64,000 nucleotides of DNA from Symbiodinium natans (Eukaryota; Sar; Dinophyceae; Suessiales; Symbiodiniaceae), in assembly GCA_905221605.1 (NCBI GenBank), contig CAJNDS010002288.1:372001-436000 (forward strand), in the 5' to 3' direction. The position numbers and the translations under genes are program-made. The notes under the pieces are model-generated. The model had not been told where the DNA came from and searched no databases. It worked only from the letters and a program-made list of their open reading frames with translations. Each line of letters opens with the position of its first letter. Positions within the stretch are counted from its first letter, which is position 1. Of this stretch, positions 47,389 through 57,756 are shown piece by piece.

Positions 47389-49773
47389 ATGGCCTTGCGC
47401 GGCTCCCCCACAGTCCGGACAGTGGGGTCCCTCCTGACGCGGCACTTGGCCACAAAAGCCGGGAGCGGCAGAAACTTGAAGCAATGGTGCAAAAGCCCAG
47501 CCTCCACCATGCAGCTGCTACAGGAGCCTTGGTAGCCCAGCGGTGCCCTTGTACCCTCCTTTTTTTGGTTCAAGGTTACCTTATGCAGCAGCCACCCCCC
47601 CCCCCCAAAAAAAAAAAAAAAAAAAAACATCACAACGACAAAAAGGATAAACATATAGGAGAAACAAGAAGGGGGGACCCTCGTTGGAACATGCCTGGGC
47701 TAGCAAGGAGTTGAAGCTTGCCAAGCGAGCCGACTTGATGTATCAGCTCCTAGAAGCGCTTGGAGACTTGGTAGCCCAGCGGTACCCTTTACCCCCTTTT
47801 TTTGGGCTACAGGCTCCCTTGCAAAGTGACCAGCCCCAAAAGGGTGCCCTTATTGCAGTACAGTAGGGTCACTGGGCTACCAAGGAGAGGAAGGGCGGAT
47901 ACAGCTGAGTCCAGCCCACATCACCGTCGGGATCACAACTTGTTCTGCTGCTGGGGACTGGGTGGGGGCCCTGGCACTCTTTGCCTCCATGCCCAAGCAC
48001 GGGATTTCTCCAGATACGATCAGCTACGGCGCTGCCCTCAGCTCTTGCGAGAAGGGCAGTCAGTGGCAAGTGGCCATCGAGTTGTTTGCTGAAATGCATC
48101 AGCAAGGTATCTCCCCCAATGTTATTAGTTACAGTTCTGCGATCAGCGCTTGTGAGAAGGGCATGCAGTGGCCTCTGGCACTGCACCTCTTCCAGTCCAT
48201 GCCAAAGGCACACGTCGACGCAAACGTTATCAGCTACAGTGCGACGATGAGCTCCTGCGAAAAGGGTGCTCAATGGCAGCTAGCTGTGCACCTCCTGCAC
48301 AGTATGCCACGGGGTAGGGTTCGTCCCACGGTGGTCAGCTACAGCGCCGCGATCAGTTCCTGTGAAAAGGGTGGGCAATGGCAAACGGCGATGCAGCTGT
48401 TCTACACGATGTTGGACAGCCACATCTACCCGGACGTCATCGCATGCAGTGCTGTGATCAGTGCCTGCGAGAAAGATGGGCAGTGGCAACAGGCCGTCAA
48501 GCTTCTCACCACCATGCCAGCACTGAAGATCGAACCCAACATCGTTAGCTACAGTTTGACCATCAGTTCTTGCGGGAAGGGAGCACAGTGGCAGCTTGCT
48601 GTGCATCTTCTTGGCAGCATGGCCAAATCCGGCATCGGCGCTCACATCATCAGCCACAATGCGGCAATCAGCGCTTGCGACAAAGATGGCTGCTGGCAGC
48701 TGGCTTTGGCCTTGTTTCGGGAGATTCCCAAGCTCCACCTGCTTCTGGGACCCAGAGAAGGCCCTTATTCCCCTTTCTTTGGGGTTTAGGCTCCCTTATC
48801 AGCCCCTGGAAACCAAAAAGGGTACCTTTTTTGTTCCTAGGTGACTCTTGGGGCTAGCCCTAAACCCTAAACCCTAACCCTAAACCCAAAACCCAAAACC
48901 CTAAACTATCACACTCCTGGGTCAAGGCTTCCCAACGTTTTCAGCTATGCGGCCGCAATCCATGCCTGCTCTGCAAGTGGTCAATGGCAAGAAGCTCTAC
49001 AGCTCTTCGCAGACATGCAACTACCCCTCTTCTTAGGGGTTTAGGGTTTAGCGTTTAGTGTTTACGATGTGTTATTCAATCTTTGGGTTAACGTCCTCTA
49101 AGCCCTAAACTCTTAGGGTTTGGGCATCATGAACAGTTAAGGCAACAGATGCAGGTGATCCCCAATCAGCGGAGCTACAACAGCACCCTCAGTGCCTGCC
49201 GCCCGGCGCGACTCCCTCACGATCTCTCTCCCTCTTCCTCTCTGTGTCTGTATCCTTTGATTTCAACCCTAAACCCTAAACCCTAAACCCTAAACCCTAA
49301 ACCCTAAACTTTACCCTAAACCCTAAACCCTAAACCCTAAACCCTAAACCCTAAACCCTAAACCCTAAACCCTAAACCCTAAACCCTAAACCCTAAACCC
49401 TAAACCCTTCGTTCGGGTTGTTTCTTCTGACCATCTTATGCCTGTCGCGACTCCAATCACATCCGTGAGGTAGGCTGGTGCGCAGAAGCCATTTGAAGTA
49501 GTTTTGAATTGGTGTATACGTGTAGAAGTAACCTAATAAGTGTGTAGATGTCCTCTTTCTTTAAACCCCCTCCCCCCTCCCCAAACATGGACCTTCTAAA
49601 AGTTTTTCTTGGTGAGGTTGGGTGGGGAGGGGCTTATAAGGGGTCCCTTTTAAGGGCTCGGATCCAAGATCCTAGATGCCTCAGAAAGCCTCGGAGGCAT
49701 TTGCAGCAAGGGGGCCCGATTTGTCCAAGTACCGGAGGGCCCCGGCACAATACCTTCACAGACCTGCCGGGCG

Positions 49774-49822
<49 letters not shown>

Positions 49823-51718
49823 CAGCCCCCCCCCCATGCCTCCGCCATTTTTGAGGCATCTTGGATCTTGGATCCCGGTTGACTTTCAAGTCTCTTCAAA
49901 GTCCCCTCTTCGGGCTCGACTGCTCTAAGTACAGATGCTCTGGGCGTGATATGCTGTAACGCATGATTAACAACTATACGGTTATACTCGGACATTCCTA
50001 ATCGCTCTAAGCACCAGCTTCAAGCATATGGTCTTCCCAACAAGCAAATCCTGACATCTTGTATGTGTTAGCTAGGTGAAGCTTCATCCAAGCCACCTAT
50101 CTTACTCTAAACCTTTCGATAAGCAAAACCTGACATCTCAATCACTTTTGCTATGTTGCGCTTCATACAAAGATCTTATCTTGAGCAACCACACCCCCTG
50201 ATAGCCAAAACTTAACCATGGTTATTTCCAGCTGTGCTTTATCTACTGTGCTATCTAGCGTTCCCCCCCCACCCCAGTAAATATTGTCGTGAGTTTTCGT
50301 GAATAGAAACGCATTGATCAATTGACTATAAGTAGGAGAACTATCTTTGGCGAATACGGGTAGAACCAATGCAACTGGCACACTGAATGCAATGAATATA
50401 TCGACAAAGCAACCAAAATGAATGATGGATACAACGACGAATATAGGGAAACAACGAGAATACTGACTATTATAAATGTAAACAGTGAATATATAATTAC
50501 AAGAATGAAAAAGGCGAATGTAAAATGAATACTGAATATAGTGGTTGTACTGATGATACTGAACACATATTAAATATGTTGACCGTAGTAGTTATATTGG
50601 TTATTTGTATTTGTGCTGGTTTTCAGAAGTTCGTTTTGTTGGTCAAGTTTTTGGGTCTTTTCGGGCCCGGCTCTGAAAAAATAAAACGCCAGGGTTACCA
50701 AACCCGAGCCGGCTCGAACCAAACACGTGAAAAAACCCAAGATTCCAGAACTGTGGGTCAAAACGTCGCCGGCTCTTCTGCCTGACGTAAATCAAAAATG
50801 CTTAAGAGCTAGGTCCTGTGGCGGGGGGGGGGGGGGGGGGGGTAGCATAGAATATATTTATTCATATATATATATATACACATGCACACAGTTCTTTTCT
50901 CCTCTACAGACACACATGCATTTATGTGTATGTGTGTGTGTGTGTGTATGAAGCTTTTCAGTCCTCTATGCTCGCCAGACCCAGTTGAGGTGAGATGGGT
51001 GCACAGTGGCAGCAGGCGGTGCACCTACTGCACATGCTGCCTCTTGCTGCTTTGATGCCTCTTAGGCGTTCCAGGGTTGAGGGTTGAGGGTTGGCCCACC
51101 TCTTTTTGCGGCCTGTGTCGCCTCAACTTGGGATGTTCCCCCTTATACGAACCGTCCTTAAGAAGGATTAAAGTACCCCACAGCTATAACCCCGCTTAAG
51201 AGCTGTTAGCATAAGGGGGAACATGCCAAGCCTGAAGCTTCATTGGCACTTTGGGCCACCTTGCAGACTTAGGGTTTAGGGTTTAGGGTATAGGGTTTAG
51301 GGTTTAGGGTTTAGTGTTTAGGGTTTAGGGTTTAGGGTTTAGCCACCTAGCCACCGAAGTGTCCAGCGACTCTTGCACCACAGGAAGTGGGCGTCAGGGC
51401 CAGGTGCATCCACGCAAGCCCTAAACCCCTAAACCCTAAAACCCTGCAAACTCCGGGGTGCAGGGCTCAGTGTTCCTCCTCATAGAAGCTCTGCGTGCTC
51501 TTTAAGCATGCTTCTTTCCCATGGTGAATCCGAACTGATGCTCACAACAATATCAGGGATTTGTTCCGTAAACCCCAAACCCTACACCCTAAACCGCCCA
51601 GGTCCAGATCGCGCCGGATGTCGTGAACTTGACGGCCGCTGTCAGCGCCTGTGAGCAAAGCTCGCAGCGCGCTTGGGCCTTGAAGCTTTGGAAGCAATCG
51701 AAGGGCCGGCCCACCTAG
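47389..51718 (+). CDS. PPR protein 3, at least 8 exons, 3' end unresolved
   Basis: Exons: 47389-47523, 47708-47762, 47885-48740, 48927-49016, 49142-49197, 50990-51045, and 51602 to no later than 51718, plus tentative SMR-like exons at 54337 and 54791. The first ATG at 47389 follows an in-frame TAG at 47344. The first 45 residues contain no Asp or Glu and several Arg, Ser and Thr (MALRGSPTVRTVGSLLTRHL), which suits an organelle transit peptide. About 12 PPR motifs follow. Junctions restore the motif: MQLLQ+ELKLAKRADLM, LLEALG+EEGRIQLSP, FREIPKLHL+LPNVFSY, FADM+QQMQVIPNQRSYN, TLSAC+EMGAQWQQAV, HMLPL+VQIAPDVVN. Donors are 4 GC and 2 GA. The first two introns are family-A elements. The frame after 51602 runs to TAG at 51716, but the protein probably continues by splicing. 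Confidence 0.75.
47528..47707 (+). mobile_element. Family A element forming intron 1 of PPR gene 3
   Basis: Left end CTTGGTAGCCCAGCGG lies 4 bases inside the intron (donor GAGC). The right end TGGGCTAGCAAG ends exactly at the AG acceptor at 47707. A C/A homopolymer run sits inside. GAG is repeated at both ends. Confidence 0.75.
47767..47884 (+). mobile_element. Family A element forming intron 2 of PPR gene 3 (complete copy)
   Basis: Ends CTTGGTAGCCCAGCGG and TCACTGGGCTACCAAG. The element runs from 4 bases after the GA donor (47763) to the acceptor AG at 47884. GAGA lies on both sides, so removing the element plus one GAGA restores the frame. Confidence 0.85.
47885..48740 (+). CDS. Large exon of PPR gene 3, about eight PPR motifs
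   Basis: Reads EEGRIQLSPAHITVGITTC..., then GDWVGALALFASMPK and tandem ISPDTISYGAALSSCEKG-type motifs without interruption to FREIPKLH. It ends at the donor GCTTCTGG, where a family-D element begins; the next exon also starts GCTTC. Reading past the donor gives element-derived residues. Confidence 0.85.
48744..48857 (+). mobile_element. Family D element at a splice donor
   Basis: TCTGGGACCCAGAGAAGGCC at the left, GGTGACTCTTGGGGCTAG at the right. It begins 3 bases inside the intron after exon 47885-48740. Confidence 0.7.
49264..49408 (-). repeat. Telomeric-type array, C strand
   Basis: About 20 CCCTAAA units in the intron between exons 49142-49197 and 50990-51045. Confidence 0.9.
49777..49820. 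repeat. Poly-C run of about 44 bases
   Basis: Uninterrupted C run inside an inverted repeat: AAGATCCTAGATGCCTCA (49667) and TGAGGCATCTTGGATCTTGG (49853) are near-complementary, so it is probably the centre of another inverted-repeat element. The Pro/Gly ORFs over it are artefacts. Confidence 0.7.
51127..51230 (+). mobile_element. Family B inverted-repeat element, copy 7
   Basis: Ends CTTGGGATGTTCCCCCTTAT and ATAAGGGGGAACATGCCAAG; in the intron between exons 50990-51045 and 51602. Confidence 0.8.
51270..51341 (+). repeat. Telomeric-type array, G strand
   Basis: About ten TTTAGGG units. Confidence 0.9.
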
Positions 51719-52639
51719 GGCCTTTTGGGTTGCTTGTAGGGTGTTCGGGGGTTATTAGGGTATTTGTTTAGTTCTTCGGGTTTGGGTTTATTTACGGTTT
51801 TTAGGGTTTTTAGGGTTTCTTGGGGTTTCTTAGGTTTTTAGGGCTTTTCGGGCTTTGGGTGGGAGAATTTTAGTGCGGAGAATTGGGTGGCTTGTGCCCA
51901 TCTATTCGGGACGTGCCTTGCAACGAAAAGAGGCACCCAAAACCCTGAACCCCACTTGCAGGTTTGCGGGTACTTATAAATAGGGTTATAACCGTATTTC
52001 GGGTTCTTAGAATCCTAGTTAGTACCCATATGAGCCCAGTACATGGGTGCAGGATTGGGGACACCCTTTCATTGCAGCTGTTGATCACTCGTGGTCTTCA
52101 TGCTCACCATGTTCGATTCGGGGTTTCCCAGAGACACCTTTTCAATGTAACTTTGAAGAACGGGAAATGTACCACAATTGCTCCGCACCCCAAACCCTAA
52201 ACCCCAAACCCAAACCCTAAGCCCCACGCCCTAAGCCATAAACCCTAAGCCCCAAATCCGAAACCCGAAACCCAAATCCCTAAACCCTAGCCTGACCCTT
52301 ACTTGTGAGGGCATAAAGTTGATCCAGGGCTGGACGCCACGGGTTGCGAATCGATCTTCGCCCCTTGCAGGTTTGCAGGCAACCTTTCCTATTCCCAACA
52401 AACTTATCAACAGTGGAAGTCCTCCGTTTTTGTTTTTTTTTTTTTTTTTTTTTAATGGGGTAACCTTAAGTTACCTGCTCCAAGCAAACAAGGTACACAG
52501 AGTAGAAGTCCTGCGGGTTTTGAAGGTGTATATATATATATATAGGTTGCCCTGCGTTGTTCCTACACCCCCAAGCTCTGGAAACCCTACACCCCCAACT
52601 CTAGACTGGTCGTTGGCGAAGGGGGGAGTGCACCCCCCG

Positions 52640-52671
<32 letters not shown>

Positions 52672-54336
52672 AAGTCTTGATTTGGGTAAGTGTAGGGTTT
52701 AGGGTTTGGGGTGTAGGGTGTGGGGTTTAGGGTTTGGGGTTTAGGGTTTGGGGTTTAGGGTTTAGGGTTTGGGGTTTAGGGTTTCTGGTTTAGGGCTTAG
52801 TGGGGTGGACTTGAATGAGGGAGGTCCAGGAGTCCAGGAGTTGTACTTCATAAGGGCTACACCCTAAACCCGAAGCCCTAAACCCTAACCTACGCCAGAA
52901 GTAGCCCTAAACCCGGGAGGCTCTAGGTTTTCCATGCTGCTTTGCAGTCCAGTGTCGGGCATGTTTCCAATGCCGCAACAGGTTCCGGTTCTTCGCTGTT
53001 GCATGGGTAACCCTTTAAACATTTGGGGGGTATGAGGACCCACTTAAGACCTCAAGGTTTATTCTGTTCTCTGTTGGAGAATCCAGCCAGTAAGAGCAAC
53101 ATAGGGCACTAGTAATTAGTATTCCCCTATGGTCCCTATATAGCCATACAATAACCCCCAAAACCCTATTCTGATTCTTAACGCCCCTATAGTAGTCTGT
53201 CGTCCTGAACCCTGAACCCGGAACCAACCAACTTGCACCCAGTTCGCTTGCCTGGTTTGCTTTGTAAATGCCAAACCCTGAACCCAGAACCCTCCCTCAG
53301 CCCTAAACTCTAAACCCCAAAACCCTAAACCCTAAACTCTAAACCCTGAGCCCTCCCTAAACCCTAAACCCTTGCTGCTCAAGGTTCTGGTTTTTGGGGC
53401 TTGGGCTGTTAGGGTTTAGGATTTAAGGTTTAGGGTTTAGGGTTTAGGGCTGAGCCCTCAACATCCGTGCTCCAAGAAGCGCGGTCCGACGCCCGGTGAG
53501 CTCCTCCCCCCTGGCCAGGGACCCTTCCGGCATCCCACCACGAAGCAAGAGATCAAGGAGGCTCCCTGTGGGTTTAGGGTTTAAGGTTTAGGGTTTCGGG
53601 TTTAGGGTTTAGGGTTTAGGGTTTAGGGGTGTCGGGTTTAGGCTTTAGGCGTTACTTGGAGGTTCACGTGTACTTATACGTACTGTTGTGGGTACCTTAC
53701 ATAAGGTTCTATCCACAGATATCCCTGCTTATGACCCTACTTACAAGTAGCCATGCACCTCCAAGCAGCTTTTCGGGATTTAGGGGGTCTACTCGGAGGT
53801 TTATGGGTACTTACAACCCCAAGTATGTGTCTACTCTACTTAAAACCTACTTTGGGGACTTAGGGAGCTCATAAGTGCATTTATACATTGGGGTTGCAAG
53901 CACCCACTGTGGTAGCTTCTGGACGTGTGGTCTCACGAAAGACTTCTGGGCTTACATGGGCCCTCTACTACCGTTTGGGGTCTAAGCAGTGGTATGTAGA
54001 GGACATTACCGCAACCCAAATGTAGTTTGTTGAGGAACTGCCCGCGAAAACTTGCGCGACAAAGTCAGGGAGAGTTTCGGCCTTCAGGGTGAGTCTTGAG
54101 TTGTTCAAGCGCCTTTCTACTCAACCTTTGGTGCATCTAGGCAACCCTTAAGCTTCTTGTGCATGTACACAGGAGGGGTCATCCTTGCGTAGATGGGTTT
54201 AGGGTTTAATTTGGGTTTGGGGTTTAGGCTTTAGGGTGGCTTTAGGCTTTAGGCTTTAGGCTTTAGGCTTTAGGGTTTCGGGTTTCGGGTTTAGGGTCAG
54301 GGACTTTTCTTTGCCAATGTTGCTTCTTCCTGGCAG
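51719..54336. other. Probable intron(s) and non-coding DNA after exon 51602
   Basis: I could not find the exon with a DLHG-type motif expected between the last PPR and the SMR domain. Contents: family-C copies (51953-52048, 53654-53765), poly-C (about 52636-52670), variant telomeric arrays (52696-52800 alternating TTTAGGG and TTTGGGG; 53575-53635), and degenerate C-strand blocks near 52190-52290 and 53270-53375. Confidence 0.4.
53654..53765 (+). mobile_element. Family C inverted-repeat element, copy 11
   Basis: Ends ACTTGGAGGTTCACGTGTAC and AGCCATGCACCTCCAAG. Confidence 0.75.
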
Positions 54337-54880
54337 GTCCGTCTTCTGCTCAGTGCCTTCTTCGGGAGCACTGCTGGCAAGGAGGCCCGGACATGTGGAA
54401 CCAGCTTCAGGGGGCCAGGGCTTAGAAGGGCTTCAAAGGGTTTTTTGGGTTGCCTGAGAAACTTGAAACTCTTAAGGTAGTTACATGGTCCTTAGTCTGG
54501 GCCCTTCAACGGGTACCCCTCATATACCCCTTACATACCCTATGCAAATTTAGGGCAAGCAACATGGAATTCTTCTTCCGACGCTTCTTGGTTCAATAGC
54601 AGGAAGCACCCGAAACTGTGCCTCGAGCAGCCTTATGACCTAAGAAACAGGGAATGTATACCAAGCAGTTTTGGCTACATGTCCCCTTTTACAAAGGTTC
54701 CTCCAGGGGTGAAGGTGTGTAAACCCTAAACCCTAAACCCTAAACCCTAAACCCTAAACCCTAAACCCTATACTAAACCCTTTTTTGGAGGCTCCACCTG
54801 GGGCGAAGCGAGCGCTGAACATCGATTCCGAGCAGCCCGCATCGCGCGCGACGAGAAGAACAAAATGACATGCCCCGCAG
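54337..54880 (+). CDS. Tentative exons of an SMR-like domain
   Basis: Exon 54337-54397 reads VRLLLSAFFGSTAGKEARTC after AG|G, resembling the AVRWWL...TC segment of the SMR domain in the two PPR-SMR genes. Exon 54791-54880 (STWGEASAEHRFRAARIARD) follows in phase through a GA donor, but its resemblance to the TGWGK segment is slight. They may be the end of PPR gene 3 or of another gene. Confidence 0.3.
54719..54780 (-). repeat. Telomeric-type array, C strand, before exon 54791
   Basis: About eight CCCTAAA units. The G-strand array at 54897-54966 closes the bracket. Confidence 0.85.
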
Positions 54881-54896
54881 GGTTCAGGTTTCAGGG

Positions 54897-54966
54897 CTCA
54901 GGGGTTTAGGGTTTAGGGTTTAGGGTTTAGGGTTTAGGGTTTAGGGTTTAGGGTTTAGGGTTTAGG
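54897..54966 (+). repeat. Telomeric-type array, G strand, after exon 54791-54880
   Basis: About ten TTTAGGG units. Confidence 0.9.
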
Positions 54967-57756
54967 CTGCCTTAGCCTGGGACTCTATGTACCTACAGTT
55001 TAGTAGTAGCTACCCCAAAATTCGTAGGTAGAACCCATGAAAACTGCACGTAAAGAGGGTCCCAGGTAGGGGCTCCGAATGGACTTCAAGGTTGTCAGGG
55101 GGTTGAGGGTTCAGGGTTTAAAGGACGTATAGAACCCTTAGTGTTTTTTGCAGGGGTTTGGCTGGCTTTCGTTTCACCTAGAGCAACCTTGCGACCTTTA
55201 AGAAGAGGATAAGTGGTCGGTATAGTTCTTCTGTGTTAAGGCGGCAGTTTACTCTAGACCCTAGAGCCTAAGTCCCAAGCCCGATGAACCTTAAACCTTG
55301 CAACCCTCACCTGGCATACACTTCATCGCAGATTGAGTTCGACCCCTATGTATGCATGTATGTATGCATGCATGCATGTATATATGATATACATGCATAA
55401 ATTTGTGTATGCATATTTTGTCTATACTGTCGTTGATATCTATCTAGTCTATCTATCTATCTATCTATCTATCTATATATATATATATATTTATTGCAAA
55501 CTGTTGTTTGTGTTCTTCATGCCTTGGCGGTAGCTACCGTTTTGAGGAGTTGTAGGTGTACAGGGATTAACACCTTCCCAAAGGGCTCTGTCACAAACGT
55601 TTTGCGACATGCCCACAACACTGGAATGTTCAGCGTGTTTGCCTTTTATCGAATAAGATGCGCTGTCACAAGTGTTCATGCACAAGTGTTCATAGCTTCT
55701 GCGAACATGCTGCAAACACTGCTATCTTCAGCGTTGTCAAGACCGGCACGGCCGGCACAAAGCTCTGACCCCGACTGCCTGAAAGCCGGAAGACGCACAC
55801 GAAAAAGACGTCGGAATGCACAGCGCTGCAGCCCCAACCAACAAAACGCCATGAACATCCTGCAAAAGCCCAACGTTTCGCAACGACAACCTCACGGATT
55901 GGTTTTGTTTGTAAGCAGTCAAAACCCTAGGCCAAACGCTTACTTTCAATAAACACGGGATACGGTTTGAACGGCAGCGGGATATTTATTGATGCATCGC
56001 ATTTGCTTGTAATTACTTGTGTTTGTCTGTTACATGTATATAGACGGAACTTCAGAAGCCGAAGCCTTAACCTGAAACCTTGCCCAGAGGGCAGCCACGA
56101 TGTAGTACCCTTCTGGAATTCAGTGCCCAACACCATGATGGCACCATGCTACTTTTTTTGTTTGGGGTTTAGGGCTTGGGGCTTGGGGTGGGGGGTGGCG
56201 GCGCACCATGTTCCACAGTAGTTACTACATATGGACCCTTTTCTAAAACAACATTCAACACACCCCAAGCCCATGCCCCTTAACCTATAAAGGGGCCCTT
56301 AGTTCTCTTTTAAGGGTATGCAACACTAAATCCTACACCCTAAAGGTATGGAGACTATTTCTTAGATTGGTGCTCTTGTTTTGCGCAGCAATGGGGGCAC
56401 CACTGCCCCAATGATGTGGCGAGCCTCGGGCCAGGTTGGGGTTTAGGGTTTAGGGTTTAGGGTTTAGGGTTTAGGGTTTAGGGTTTAGGGTTTAGGGTTT
56501 AGGGTTTAGGGTTTAGGGTTTAGGGTTTAGGGTGTAGGGTTTAGGGTTTAGGGTTTAGGGTTTAGGGTTTATCGTTGAGGAGAAGGGCTTTAGTGCGTAT
56601 AGGGACTAGGTTTGTAGAGCTCAGGGTTTAGGAGGCTTTAGGGCTTAGGGCTCAGGGTTTTGAAATTAGGGCTTTAGACTTTCGGGTCATGGCATGCTGG
56701 GGGGCAAAGGTTTTGGTGTCATGAGCCGCAGGGTACTTCCATAGTTAGGGTTATAAGTACCCTGAATAGAGTCATAATCCTGAAGGCAGTTGATTGTTCA
56801 GGGTTCAGGGTTTCGGGTTTAAAGTCAGTCTTACCCGATCGCCGAAGAGATAGGCAGCAACCCACTGACGAACCAGGTAATTTGCGGATGGGATAGTCGG
56901 ATATGCCACCCTGCACCCCGAATTTTACGTGACATCTGGCGCTGTGGCGGAACCATTGGGCACAGCATGCGTTTGGAGTGCATCCTAAACACTAAACTTA
57001 AATCCTAAATCCTAAGCCCTAATTAAACCCTAAACCCTAATTAAGCTCTCAACCCTAGTTGAACCCTGAATCCTAAACCCTAAGCCCCAATTAAACCCGA
57101 AACATGGAATGTATCGGTGTCCTGGTTGGGGTTGTGCGAGGACGCCGTCGCTGCTGCAGCCGCTGCGCTTAGCCTTCTGCTGTGCGGGGCCTGCTGAGAG
57201 GCCTGCTTGGGTTGTGAGGTTATAGGGTTTAGGGTTCGGGGTTTAGGGTTAGGGTTTAGGGTGTAGGGTTTACCTCGAGTTCCCTTTTTACCCTTCAGAA
57301 CGGGGGAATGTGCCAGAATTATTGGGCTTGCTAAGGGTGTTGGGTTCAGTGCTGAGTTTGTTTGTTCAACTGCGCAAGTTCCCCCAGCTATTTTGGAGGT
57401 GGACGGTACAGACACACAGGAATGGCGAAACCACATCCCCACACCCGAACCCTCCACACTGGACCCTGAACCCTGAACCCTAAACCCTAGACCCTAAACT
57501 TTTATAGTATAGGTACCAAACCCGACTATACCCTGCATTCTGGTCTCGCCGCCTTGCTCGCAGACTGGGCTCATGACTGAGTGCTTGGATTTTTGTTTCG
57601 TTTCGAGTCTAGGGATTCAGGGGTTTAGCGCTTTAGGGTCGAGGGCTTAGGGTTTTGGATTCCAGGTTTAAAAGTTAAGGGGTTGAGGTTTGTGGGGTTT
57701 CAGGTCTTGGAGTTTAGGGTTTTTGGGTCTTGGGCTTGCATTTCTTTCGGGCCGCG
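54967..57756. other. Intergenic region before the ankyrin gene
   Basis: Holds ATGC/TATA and TCTA microsatellites (about 55350-55495), a G-strand array (56438-56570) and degenerate C-strand repeat (about 56985-57100). The open frame at 55494-55952 has no recognisable domain and overlaps an equally open antisense frame; I do not call it. Confidence 0.45.
56438..56570 (+). repeat. Telomeric-type array, G strand
   Basis: About 19 units, one TGTAGGG. Confidence 0.95.

Noticed and set aside
49548-49928. Proline-rich ORF of 126 codons.
   Set aside because: Driven by the poly-C run and an inverted repeat; no coding features.
55494-55952. 152-codon plus ORF and overlapping minus ORFs.
   Set aside because: Both strands are equally open, there is no domain, and no intron bracket. 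Left uncalled.
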